From Rhodoferax aquaticus (GTDB taxonomy: Bacteria > Pseudomonadota > Gammaproteobacteria > Burkholderiales > Burkholderiaceae_C), in NCBI RefSeq assembly GCF_006974105.1, contig NZ_CP036282.1, positions 2,666,001 through 2,730,000 on the forward strand: 64,000 nucleotides of DNA, in the 5' to 3' direction. Both the position numbers and the translations under genes were made by a program. Below the pieces are notes generated by a model. That model did no database searches, was not told the origin of the DNA, and worked only from the letters and a program-made list of their open reading frames with translations. Positions 27,994-35,871 of this stretch are shown here, one piece after another. Each line of letters starts with the position of its first letter. Position 1 is the first letter of the stretch.

Positions 27994-29397
27994 TCAAATG
28001 GGAAGACCAACAAGATCGTGTCCTTGAGCGGCAACAATACGAGCCTTGGTGAATTCACCTACCTTCAGTGACTTGCTTATCTTCTCTGGCGGCAATAATC
28101 GCACGACACCATCAATCTCAGGCGCATCCGCATAGCTGCGGCCTACACCTCCTTTTTTCCCCATTCCAGGCGCAGAGTCGACCAAAATTTGCATCACCGA
28201 CCCAACGCGGTGTTGCAGTTTTTCAGCGGATACTTCTTCGGCAACAGCCATAAACCTTGCTCGACGCTCTTCACGTAATTCCACTGGGAGCATCCCAGGC
28301 AATTCATTCGCCGTCGCACCTGCCACATCGCTGTAGGCAAAGCAACCCGCTCGATCGATCTTGGCTTCCCGCAAAAACTCTAGCAAATGGGAAAACTCTT
28401 CTTCTGTTTCCCCTGGGAATCCAGCAATGAACGTACTACGGATCACAAGCTCAGGACAGTCGGCGCGCCATTTTTGAATCCTCTCCAGGTTACGCTCACC
28501 ACTGGCTGGTCGCTTCATTCGTTTCAAAACGTCAGGATGGCTATGCTGCAAAGGAACATCCAAATAGGGCAACACTTTGCCCGTTGCCATTAGAGGCAAG
28601 ATGTCGTCCACGCTCGGATACGGATACACATAGTGCAGTCGAACCCAGGCACCGTAAGGTGCAGCGATCTCACCCAACGTCTGAACCAATTCAAGCATGC
28701 GCGTCTTGACAGGCTTCCCATCCCAGAATCCAGTCCGGTACTTAACATCCACCCCATAGGCTGAAGTGTCTTGGCTAATGACGAGTAACTCTTTTACACC
28801 ACCTTCGAACAACGCTCTTGCCTCGGACAGCACATCACCTATCGGGCGTGACACCAAATCACCGCGCATCGACGGGATAATGCAGAAAGTGCACCGATGG
28901 TTACAGCCCTCACTAATCTTCAAGTAAGCATAGTGACGTGGAGTCAACTTGATTCCGGCAACGCCAAAAGGCTGAGGAATCAAGTCCAGAAACGGGTCAT
29001 GGGGCTTGGGCAAATTCAAGTGCACCGCATCCATTACTTCTTGAGTTGCATGTGGCCCTGTTACTGCCAAAACCTTTGGGTGCATTTGCTTAACCAAATT
29101 TCCACCATCGGCACCTGACTTAGCCCCCAAACACCCAGTCACAATAACGCGACCGTTCTCCGCCAAAGCCTCACCTATCGTATCCAGACTCTCTTTAACC
29201 GCATCATCAATAAACCCACAGGTGTTAACTATGACCAGATCCGCGCCCTGAAACGTTTTAGAGGTCTGGTATCCCTCTGCACTCAGTTGGGTCAGAATCA
29301 ACTCAGAATCAGTTAAAGCCTTTGGGCAACCAAGTGACACAAAACCAACCTTCGGCTGTGCAGTTCTCAAGACAGGTGCGGACATAGATTCAGTCAT
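27994..29397 (-). CDS. rimO: Ribosomal protein S12 methylthiotransferase
   Basis: A 467-residue radical-SAM enzyme that adds a methylthio group to the conserved Asp of ribosomal protein S12. The N-terminal UPF0004 domain carries cluster cysteines in [22 protein letters not shown] and VTGCLGA. The radical-SAM motif is [18 protein letters not shown], and the C-terminal TRAM domain ends the protein. All six cluster cysteines are present. The gene sits about 100 bases downstream of phaR. Confidence 0.96.
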   Translation of the reverse strand: MTESMSAPVLRTAQPKVGFVSLGCPKALTDSELILTQLSAEGYQTSKTFQGADLVIVNTCGFIDDAVKESLDTIGEALAENGRVIVTGCLGAKSGADGGNLVKQMHPKVLAVTGPHATQEVMDAVHLNLPKPHDPFLDLIPQPFGVAGIKLTPRHYAYLKISEGCNHRCTFCIIPSMRGDLVSRPIGDVLSEARALFEGGVKELLVISQDTSAYGVDVKYRTGFWDGKPVKTRMLELVQTLGEIAAPYGAWVRLHYVYPYPSVDDILPLMATGKVLPYLDVPLQHSHPDVLKRMKRPASGERNLERIQKWRADCPELVIRSTFIAGFPGETEEEFSHLLEFLREAKIDRAGCFAYSDVAGATANELPGMLPVELREERRARFMAVAEEVSAEKLQHRVGSVMQILVDSAPGMGKKGGVGRSYADAPEIDGVVRLLPPEKISKSLKVGEFTKARIVAAQGHDLVGLPI

Positions 29398-29437
29398 AGT
29401 TCAATCAAGTGTGAAGGCAGCCGCAACTACCAATGTC

Positions 29438-29887
29438 CTAACGCTTAAGGCCAAAGGTACCGAGGAACTGCTCAGTCTGTTTTTGCAGATGGTCCTGCAT
29501 TTGTTGAAACGGATTGGCGGGCATCACGCCCTTCATCATTGGGGCTTGCAAGTCCATCAAGGCCTGCATGTTCTTCTCTAGATAGCCGCCCATCATGCCC
29601 TGCATGGCATGCCCATAAAACCGAATAATGTTCGCCAACACGGGGGTAGTGAACATGGGAGACCCATTTGCCTCTTCTTCGAGAATGATTTGCAACAATA
29701 TGCTACGGGTCAGGTCTTCACCGGTTTTTGCATCCAGCACGGAGAACGGTTCGCTATCCATCACCAAGTTCTTTATTTCGGACAGCGTAACGTAGCTCGA
29801 CGAGTCTGTATCGTACAAGCGACGGTTGGGATATTTTTTGATAACCCGCTGTGAACTTTTTGAATCGTTGGATGACTTGTTTTGCAT
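29438..29887 (-). CDS. phaR: Polyhydroxyalkanoate synthesis repressor
   Basis: A 149-residue regulator of PHA storage granules. The DNA-binding PHB/PHA accumulation regulator domain is evident in RVIKKYPNRRLYDTDSSSYVTLSEIKNLV, followed by FSVLDAKTGEDLTRSILLQIILEEE and a Met/Gln-rich C-terminus (MQALMDLQAPMMKGVMP). In this family it represses phasin genes and binds granules. The ATG at 29887 (MQNKSSND) is preferred; a 22-codon upstream extension looks non-coding. Confidence 0.95.
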   Translation of the reverse strand: MQNKSSNDSKSSQRVIKKYPNRRLYDTDSSSYVTLSEIKNLVMDSEPFSVLDAKTGEDLTRSILLQIILEEEANGSPMFTTPVLANIIRFYGHAMQGMMGGYLEKNMQALMDLQAPMMKGVMPANPFQQMQDHLQKQTEQFLGTFGLKR

Positions 29888-30003
29888 TGCGAGGCTCGGT
29901 GCTTGAGTAGCCCGATTGTGTGTTGCACTGCAATACATTCTAAGGAATGCCACTGCTGCAAATAACTAGGTTAACCCTAGAAGCAAGTGACCAAAATATC
30001 CGT

Positions 30004-30080
30004 TGGTAGGCGCGATTGGACTCGAACCAACGACCCCCACCATGTCAAGGTGGTGCTCTAACCAGCTGAGCTACGCGCCT
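30004..30080 (-). tRNA. tRNA-Val (anticodon GAC)
   Basis: A 77-nucleotide tRNA on the minus strand. The acceptor is AGGCGCG/CGCGCCT, the anticodon stem-loop CCACC-TTGACAT-GGTGG (GAC), the T-loop TTCGAGT, and CCA is encoded. The rest of the 416-base gap between phaR and the next gene (29888-30303) holds only this tRNA and the palindromic operator at 30240. Confidence 0.97.
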
Positions 30081-30239
30081 AAGGATCTCCGAGACCGCAA
30101 TTATAGCGCGGAATTCGAGCGCAACGCAAAAACAAGAAAATTTTATCGAAATATCTAAAGGAGACAAGTAGCTGCAATGCCGTCCCCCCGAGTAGCAACA
30201 GCGTCATTTGCACATTCTGATCAAGCATAATTAAGCCAC

Positions 30240-30263
30240 ATTGACGTTTACGTAAACGTCAAT
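30240..30263. promoter_or_regulatory. Perfect 24-bp palindromic operator upstream of an acyl-CoA-type dehydrogenase gene
   Basis: Each half reads ATTGACGTTTAC, followed by its exact complement. It ends 40 bases before the SDR start. From memory, the TTGACG/TTTACGTAAA pattern resembles sites assigned to MerR-family LiuR regulators of branched-chain amino acid and acyl-CoA catabolism; this match was not checked. A TTGACG inside it could act as a -35 box, but no good -10 box was seen. No regulator gene is adjacent. Confidence 0.7.
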
Positions 30264-30303
30264 CAACGACTTACCTATCAGCAACCTACCTAGAAAGTTC
30301 AAT

Positions 30304-31062
30304 ATGGAAATCCAAGGCAAAGTATTCATCGTGACCGGTGGCGCATCCGGTTTGGGCGAAGGCACAGCACGCATGCTTGCAGCAAACGGCGCGACTGTGG
30401 TGATTGCTGATATGCAAGCCGAAAAAGGCGAAGCTATTGCCAAAGAGATTGGCGGCGCCTTCGTCAAAGCAGACGTCAGCAGTGAATCAGATGGACAAGC
30501 CGTAGTAGCCAAAGCAGTCTCTTTAGGCAAGTTGATGGGCCTGGTGAACTGTGCAGGCATCGCCCCCGCAGAAAAGACCGTTGGCAAGAATGGCGCGCAC
30601 ACACTCAATACGTTCACCAAGTGCATCACTGTCAACTTGGTGGGTAGCTTCAACATGATTCGCTTGGCTGCTGACGCGATGTGCAAAAACGAACCAGAGC
30701 CCACAGGCGAACGTGGCGTCATGATCTCCACTGCATCGGTTGCAGCCTATGACGGTCAAATCGGCCAAGCGGCGTACAGCGCTTCCAAAGGCGGCATTGT
30801 GGGTATGACTCTGCCCATTGCACGAGACCTCGCCCGCAACGGCATTCGCAATATGACCATCGCCCCGGGCATTTTTGGTACCCCCATGATGTTTGGCATG
30901 CCCCAAGAAGTGCAAGACTCATTAGCTGCTAGCGTGCCGTTCCCTTCACGTTTGGGCACACCACAAGACTACGCCAAGCTAGCTAAACACATCATTGAAA
31001 ATGACATGCTCAATGGTGAAGTCATCCGCTTGGACGGCGCCATCCGCCTGGCACCACGGTAA
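30304..31062 (+). CDS. SDR family 3-hydroxyacyl-CoA dehydrogenase-like oxidoreductase
   Basis: A 252-residue short-chain dehydrogenase. The NAD(H) motif is TGGASGLG (residues 12-19), NCAG is present, and the catalytic Ser-Tyr-Lys appears in [23 protein letters not shown]. The sequence resembles type II (HSD10-like) enzymes, which oxidise short 3-hydroxyacyl-CoA and 2-methyl-3-hydroxybutyryl-CoA: note the [23 protein letters not shown] and [16 protein letters not shown] regions. The palindrome upstream and ETF-QO nearby fit a role in acyl-CoA or isoleucine breakdown. This is an inference. Confidence 0.85.
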   Translation: MEIQGKVFIVTGGASGLGEGTARMLAANGATVVIADMQAEKGEAIAKEIGGAFVKADVSSESDGQAVVAKAVSLGKLMGLVNCAGIAPAEKTVGKNGAHTLNTFTKCITVNLVGSFNMIRLAADAMCKNEPEPTGERGVMISTASVAAYDGQIGQAAYSASKGGIVGMTLPIARDLARNGIRNMTIAPGIFGTPMMFGMPQEVQDSLAASVPFPSRLGTPQDYAKLAKHIIENDMLNGEVIRLDGAIRLAPR

Positions 31063-31075
31063 TCGTCATTTGACT

Positions 31076-31106
31076 TCATTCGCTCCTAATCATTCGGAGC
31101 GAATGA
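31076..31106. terminator. Convergent hairpin between two SDR genes
   Basis: A perfect 11-bp inverted repeat (TCATTCGCTCC / GGAGCGAATGA) with a 9-base loop lies between two convergent genes. It lacks a T-tract on either strand. Confidence 0.5.
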
Positions 31107-31128
31107 CTGTCGCAGAACCATATAGTCA

Positions 31129-31911
31129 TCAAATTCCAAAGCCGTCGTCCGCAGCAATCACCGCACCGTTGATGAAGTGGCTTTGGTCTGAGCACAGCAT
31201 GACCAGCAGAGCGTCTAAGTCCTGAGGCTGCCCCACACGTTTGCGTGGCAGCATGTTGACAAGCTTTTGCCCCCCATCGGTTTGCCAGTGGTGGTGATTG
31301 ATTTCGGTATCGATATAACCCGGGCAAATGGCGTTAACGTTGACACCAAACTTGCCCCACTCCAATGCCATCGCTTTAGTCATCTGAATGACTGCAGCCT
31401 TGCTCATGCAATACACGCCAATTTGGGGTAGTACCCGCAGACCTGCGGCCGACGCGATATTGATGATCCGTCCACCGGTGTAGCTGCCAGGTGCCGACCC
31501 GGTTGCACGGGCCATCATGCGTTTGCCCACCTCTTGCGCAACAAAAAATGCACCTTTGACATTGGTGTCAAAGATAAAGTCGTAGTCCTCTGGCTCAACT
31601 TCCGTGAGGCGTTGGGTCGTACTGACCCCTGAGTTATTGACCAAAATATCAATAGACCCAACCTCAGTTTCCGCATGCGCCACTGCAGACTTGATGGAGT
31701 CCGGGTCGGTGACATCCAACTCAATCGCATGGGCATCGCCCCCCTCGCCTTCAATCGTCGCCCGCAAGTCTTTGAGTTTGTCGATACGTCGACTTGCCAA
31801 TATGACAGCCGCCCCAGCGCGCGACAAGGTCAGGGCAAACTGGGCCCCAAGACCACCCGACGCGCCCGTAATAAACGCAACACGGCCCGAAAGATCAATG
31901 CTGTAAGCCAT
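31129..31911 (-). CDS. SDR family oxidoreductase
   Basis: A 260-residue short-chain dehydrogenase with TGASGGLG (residues 15-22), NNSG, and the catalytic Ser with YCMSK. Motifs such as GKFGVNVNAICPGYIDTEIN are typical of FabG/classical SDRs. The start MAYSIDLSGR at 31911 has GGAGG about ten bases upstream. The gene is transcribed away from etfD, and a perfect 26-bp palindrome lies 19 bases upstream. The substrate is probably a hydroxyacyl thioester or alcohol, but sequence alone does not say. Confidence 0.85.
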   Translation of the reverse strand: MAYSIDLSGRVAFITGASGGLGAQFALTLSRAGAAVILASRRIDKLKDLRATIEGEGGDAHAIELDVTDPDSIKSAVAHAETEVGSIDILVNNSGVSTTQRLTEVEPEDYDFIFDTNVKGAFFVAQEVGKRMMARATGSAPGSYTGGRIINIASAAGLRVLPQIGVYCMSKAAVIQMTKAMALEWGKFGVNVNAICPGYIDTEINHHHWQTDGGQKLVNMLPRKRVGQPQDLDALLVMLCSDQSHFINGAVIAADDGFGI

Positions 31912-31930
31912 TTAGAGAGCCTCCACAAAT

Positions 31931-31956
31931 CAAAAAAGAACGATCGTTCTTTTTTG
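31931..31956. promoter_or_regulatory. Perfect 26-bp palindrome, likely TetR-family operator, between SDR and etfD
   Basis: Each half reads CAAAAAAGAACGA, followed by its exact complement; the core GAACGATCGTTC is typical of TetR-family operators. For etfD, a -10 box TAAAAT lies at 31970-31975. The matching -35 position (31947-31952) falls inside the palindrome, so a bound repressor would block that promoter. It also sits just upstream of the minus-strand SDR start, so one protein could control both genes. The regulator gene is not in this interval. Confidence 0.7.
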
Positions 31957-32046
31957 TGAATTCACCACTTAAAATCAACAGCTAGCGGATTGGCGCCTGT
32001 CGAGGTCAATAAAATCCGCCACGATCCCATTATTAAGCGAGACAAC

Positions 32047-33738
32047 ATGACAAACCAAGAGATTCTGGCCCAGTTTGGTCCCCGAGAAGCAATGGAATAC
32101 GACGTCGTCGTCGTAGGTGGCGGACCCGGTGGCCTAGCCACCGCCATTCGTTTGAAGCAACTTGCGGCCACCAAAGGCACAGACGTCTCTGTTGTAGTCT
32201 TGGAGAAGGGCTCTGAACCTGGAGCACATATTCTGTCTGGCGCCATCATGGACCCCAAGGCGCTGACCGAACTCATTCCTAACTGGAAGGAACTCGGCGC
32301 TCCCCTGAACCAACCGGTAACCGACGACGCTTATGTATTTTTGAGCGAATCCTCTGGCACCCGCGTACCCAATGCTTTTCTGCCGCCCTTTGCCCACAAC
32401 CATGGCAACTACATCATCAGCTTAGGGGCAGTCACGAAGTGGCTGGCAGAACAGGCCGAAGCGCTGGGGGTCGAGATATTTCCAGGCTTTACCGCAGCCG
32501 AAGTGCTTTACAACGAAGACGGCTCCGTCAAGGGTGTTGCCACCGGCAATATGGGCGTGGGCAAAGACGGCGAACCCATGGAGAGCTTCCAGCTCGGCAT
32601 GGAACTATTGGGCAAGTACACCGTGTTTGCAGAAGGCGCACGCGGCCACCTCGGCAAGCAGCTGATTGCCAAATACAAGCTCGATGAAGGCAAAGACCCC
32701 CAAAGCTTTGGTCTTGGCGTTAAAGAAGTGTGGGAAATCGACCCCAGCCGCCACAAGCCTGGCTTTGTGATGCACACCGCCGGCTGGCCCATGGAGTCGG
32801 ACACCTATGGCGGCGCCTTCTTGTACCACTTAGATGGCAACAAAGTCGCACTGGGCTTTGTCACTGGACTGGGCTACAGCAACCCCTACCTCAGCCCGTT
32901 TGAAGAATTCCAGCGCTGGAAAACCCATCCCAATGTGCGCTACTACTTTGAAAATGAAGCAGGCGAAATCACCGCCAAGCGCCTGTCCTACGGAGCACGT
33001 GCCATTAACGCAAGCGGCATCAACGCGCTACCCAAGACCGTATTCCCAGGCGGTGCATTGGTTGGATGCAATGCCGGCTACCTGAACGTCAGCCGCATCA
33101 AAGGTAGCCACGCAGCCATCAAAACCGGCATGTTGGCAGCAGAAGCGGCATATGACGCGGTCGTCGCTGGACGCCAGCACGATGAACTCAGCGCGTACCC
33201 CGATGCGTTTGACGCAAGCTGGCTGCACACCGAACTCAACAAAGACCGTAACTTCAAAAACTGGTTCAAGTACGGCTTGACCGTGGGCACCTTGATGAAC
33301 GGGTTCGAGCAGTTTGTGCTGCGCGGTCACATCCCATGGACCCTGCGCCGTGACAAGCCAGACCACGCATATCTCAAGCCAGCGGCTGAATGCAAACCTA
33401 TCGTGTACCCCAAGCCCGACGGCAAGCTCACTTTCGACCGTTTGAGCAGCGTGTTCATCAGCAACACCAACCATGAAGAACAGCAACCCGCGCATCTGAC
33501 ACTCAAAGATGCATCGGTGCCCGTGTCTATCAACCTGGCCAAATACGCAGGCCCAGAAGCACGCTACTGCCCCGCTGGCGTCTATGAATTTGTCAAAAAC
33601 GAAGACAACACAGACCGTTTGCAGATCAACGCGCAAAACTGCGTGCACTGCAAAACCTGCGACATCAAAGACCCCACACAGAACATTGTGTGGGTCACGC
33701 CAGAAGGCGGTGGCGGCCCCAACTACGCGGGCATGTAG
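32047..33738 (+). CDS. Electron transfer flavoprotein-ubiquinone oxidoreductase
   Basis: A 563-residue inner-membrane-associated flavoprotein that passes electrons from ETF, reduced by acyl-CoA dehydrogenases, to ubiquinone. The FAD motif DVVVVGGGPGGLATAIRL is at the N-terminus, and the C-terminal 4Fe-4S ligands are in RYCPAGVYEFV and NCVHCKTCDIKDPTQNIVW. Length equals family norms. The ATG at 32047 (MTNQEILAQ) is preferred over a TTG 19 codons earlier. It stands alone, controlled by the palindrome at 31931 and closed by a terminator. Confidence 0.95.
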   Translation: MTNQEILAQFGPREAMEYDVVVVGGGPGGLATAIRLKQLAATKGTDVSVVVLEKGSEPGAHILSGAIMDPKALTELIPNWKELGAPLNQPVTDDAYVFLSESSGTRVPNAFLPPFAHNHGNYIISLGAVTKWLAEQAEALGVEIFPGFTAAEVLYNEDGSVKGVATGNMGVGKDGEPMESFQLGMELLGKYTVFAEGARGHLGKQLIAKYKLDEGKDPQSFGLGVKEVWEIDPSRHKPGFVMHTAGWPMESDTYGGAFLYHLDGNKVALGFVTGLGYSNPYLSPFEEFQRWKTHPNVRYYFENEAGEITAKRLSYGARAINASGINALPKTVFPGGALVGCNAGYLNVSRIKGSHAAIKTGMLAAEAAYDAVVAGRQHDELSAYPDAFDASWLHTELNKDRNFKNWFKYGLTVGTLMNGFEQFVLRGHIPWTLRRDKPDHAYLKPAAECKPIVYPKPDGKLTFDRLSSVFISNTNHEEQQPAHLTLKDASVPVSINLAKYAGPEARYCPAGVYEFVKNEDNTDRLQINAQNCVHCKTCDIKDPTQNIVWVTPEGGGGPNYAGM

Positions 33739-33756
33739 TCCACCACACGCGCTACC

Positions 33757-33780
33757 AAGGCCCCTCGGGGCCTTTTTCTT
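33757..33780 (+). terminator. Intrinsic terminator after the ETF-QO gene
   Basis: AAGGCCCC pairs with GGGGCCTT around a very short loop, followed by TTTCTT. It is 18 bases past the stop codon. Confidence 0.9.
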
Positions 33781-33847
33781 TGGAGTGCACAACTTTGTGG
33801 GCAGGCCCAGGCCCTCGCACTGCCCGGCTCGTTTAGAATCCCACCCC

Positions 33848-34102
33848 GTCAGGAGAGAGTTTTCTCGCAGAAAACCGCCGAAGGCGCAGGACGGCTGATT
33901 GCAGCGGTCTGAACGCTCAGGCAAAAGGACTGACAAACGCCTTGCTGCAGCGATGCATCAAGACGATCCCCACTGGAGAGAGGTTGCACCCACCACCAAA
34001 GTGCTGGCGATGCAACCCACCGAAGGAGCAAACCGCAGTCAGCACCCATCTATGGGGCAGCCGGCCCGGCGAATCTCTCAGGTAAAGCGGACAGCGGGGG
34101 CA
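33848..34102 (+). promoter_or_regulatory. Tandem glycine riboswitch
   Basis: Two glycine aptamers in series. The first (about 33848-33934) has GGAGAGAG, GCCGAAGGCGCAGG and CTCAGGCAAAAGGACTGAC. The second (about 33970-34095) has TGGAGAGAGG, CACCGAAGGAGCAAACC and CTCTCAGGTAAAGCGGACAG. Downstream, CGGGGGCA (34095-34102) can pair with TGCCCCCG (34139-34146), followed by a small hairpin (34147-34160) and then the GGAG of gcvT. There is no T-tract, so control is probably translational or Rho-linked. It governs gcvT and perhaps gcvHP-sdaA. Confidence 0.95.
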
Positions 34103-34179
34103 GCCTAAGGCACATGCTATGTGACTTGGATATTGAATTGCCCCCGAGCGCTTTGGCGCTAAGCCTGTTGGAGAACGCT

Positions 34180-35340
34180 GTGTCCGCATCCCCTGAATCC
34201 TTGTTGACGACCCCTTTGAATGCCCTGCACATTGAGCTAGGCGCACGTATGGTGCCCTTTGCGGGCTACTCCATGCCCGTGCAGTACCCAGCGGGCCTGA
34301 TGGCAGAACACCACCACACGCGCACCTCTGCAGGCTTGTTTGACGTGTCCCACATGGGGCAGTTGCGCTTGGTAGGCCCAGATGCTGCCGCCGCGTTTGA
34401 AACCCTGATTCCCGTGGATGTGATCGACCTGCCCGTGGGCAAGCAACGCTACGGATTGCTGCTCACCGACGAAGGCACCATCATTGACGACTTGATGTTC
34501 TTCAACAAAGGCAATGACGAAATCTTTGTCATCGTCAACGGTGCGTGCAAGGTCGGTGACATTGCCCACATCCAAGCCAAGATTGGTAACCGTTGCCAAG
34601 TCATTCCATTGCCCGATCTCGCATTGCTCGCCCTGCAAGGCCCCCAAGCCGTGACCGCACTGGCACGTTTGGCGCCCGGTGTTGAAAAGCTCGTGTTCAT
34701 GACGGGCGGCAACTTCACCGTCGATACCGGCAGCGAAAAGATTGACGTGTTTCTCACACGCAGCGGCTACACCGGCGAAGACGGGTTCGAGATCTCGGTG
34801 CCTGCAGCCCAAGCCGAAGCTTTGGCCCGCGCCCTGCTGGCGCAACCTGAAGTCAAGCCCATTGGTTTGGGTGCGCGCAACTCCTTGCGTTTAGAAGCCG
34901 GTCTGTGCCTGTACGGCAACGACATTGACACCACCACCCACCCCGTAGAAGCCAGCCTCAACTGGGCCATGCAAAAAGTGCGACGCGCCGGCGGCGCCCG
35001 CGAAGGCGGCTTCCCAGGCGCTACAAAAATACTAGCTGCTCTCGCAGAACCCACGGGCGCTGCAGCCCCAAAAGGCACAAGAAAGCGCGTCGGCCTGATT
35101 GCCTTGGAGCGCATTCCAGTGCGTGACCATACCGAACTGCAAGACGGCCAGGGCAACAAGATTGGTGAAGTCACCAGCGGGCTCTTGGGCCCTACCATCG
35201 ACAAGCCTGTCGCTATGGGCTATGTGGACAGTGCCTATAGCGCCATCGGCAGCCGTGTGGTCGCCATCGTGCGTGGCAAGCCCGTGCCCATGGAAGTCAG
35301 CGCCATGCCTTTTGTCCCAACCAACTATTTCCGCGGCTAA
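34180..35340 (+). CDS. gcvT: Glycine cleavage system T protein (aminomethyltransferase)
   Basis: A 386-residue tetrahydrofolate-dependent enzyme that releases ammonia and makes 5,10-methylene-THF from the lipoyl-bound aminomethyl group. Family motifs: ELGARMVPFAGYSMPVQYPAGLMAEHHHTRTSAGLFDVSHMGQ, RSGYTGEDGFEISVP, GLGARNSLRLEAGLCLYGND and the C-terminal GEVTSGLLGPTIDKPVAMGYV. The GTG at 34180 has GGAG eight bases upstream and gives the usual N-terminus. An ATG at 34114 would add 22 unusual residues encoded in the riboswitch tail. Confidence 0.94.
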   Translation: MSASPESLLTTPLNALHIELGARMVPFAGYSMPVQYPAGLMAEHHHTRTSAGLFDVSHMGQLRLVGPDAAAAFETLIPVDVIDLPVGKQRYGLLLTDEGTIIDDLMFFNKGNDEIFVIVNGACKVGDIAHIQAKIGNRCQVIPLPDLALLALQGPQAVTALARLAPGVEKLVFMTGGNFTVDTGSEKIDVFLTRSGYTGEDGFEISVPAAQAEALARALLAQPEVKPIGLGARNSLRLEAGLCLYGNDIDTTTHPVEASLNWAMQKVRRAGGAREGGFPGATKILAALAEPTGAAAPKGTRKRVGLIALERIPVRDHTELQDGQGNKIGEVTSGLLGPTIDKPVAMGYVDSAYSAIGSRVVAIVRGKPVPMEVSAMPFVPTNYFRG

Positions 35341-35396
35341 ACCCCGGCTACAGTTGCTTCGGCATTTATTTCTCACCCATTTTTTAGGAGCACCCT

Positions 35397-35768
35397 ATGA
35401 CCATCAAGTACACACCCGACCACGAATGGCTCAACGTTGAAGGCGACATCGCCACCGTAGGCATTACCACCCACGCGCAAGACGCCTTGGGCGATGTGGT
35501 GTTTGTGGACCTGCCCGCCGTTGGCACCACCTTCGCTGCCAAAGACGTGGCTGGCGTTGTGGAGTCCGTCAAGGCCGCTGCCGATGTGTACATGCCTGTC
35601 ACCGGTGAAATCACCGAAGTGAACGAAGCCTTGCGCGCTGACCCCTCACTGGCCAACAGCGACCCGCTGAACACTGGCTGGTTCTTCAAAGTGAAGCTGT
35701 CCAACCCCGCCGAACTCGACGCGCTGATGGACGAAACCAGCTACACCAGCTTCGCTGCCAACGCCTAA
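35397..35768 (+). CDS. gcvH: Glycine cleavage system H protein
   Basis: A 123-residue lipoyl carrier that shuttles the aminomethyl group between the P, T and L proteins. The lipoylated lysine is K59 in VVESVKAAADVY; the start MTIKYTPDHEWLNVEGD is typical. The ATG is preceded by TTAGGAGCACCCT. It lies 56 bases after gcvT. Confidence 0.97.
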   Translation: MTIKYTPDHEWLNVEGDIATVGITTHAQDALGDVVFVDLPAVGTTFAAKDVAGVVESVKAAADVYMPVTGEITEVNEALRADPSLANSDPLNTGWFFKVKLSNPAELDALMDETSYTSFAANA

Positions 35769-35788
35769 GCCCGCTGCCCCGCTTAGGG

Positions 35789-35853
35789 CTGAGCCTGTCG
35801 CAGCCCTTTCTCCCACTGTTTCGCTTGCCCTTCGACAGGCTCAGGGCGAACGG
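35789..35853. repeat. REP-like inverted repeat between gcvH and gcvP
   Basis: CTGAGCCTGTCG (35789-35800) and its exact complement CGACAGGCTCAG (35833-35844) flank a 32-base loop; the right side continues to GGCGAACGG. The core CTTCGACAGGCTCAGGGCG is a repeat I know to be scattered widely in betaproteobacterial genomes. It could form a stem of 12 bp or more in the mRNA, separating gcvH from gcvP expression. No second copy was noticed in this window. Confidence 0.75.
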
Positions 35854-35871
35854 TTTGATTGACCGCTTGTT

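Noticed and set aside
30158..30234. Small 17-codon ORF with an AAGGAG upstream of the HSD10-like gene
   Set aside because: The spacing of 13 bases to the ATG is long and the peptide has no features; likely chance.
33028..33936. 302-codon minus-strand frame opposite the ETF-QO gene
   Set aside because: It lies over conserved ETF-QO coding sequence and the glycine riboswitch start; no recognisable domain.
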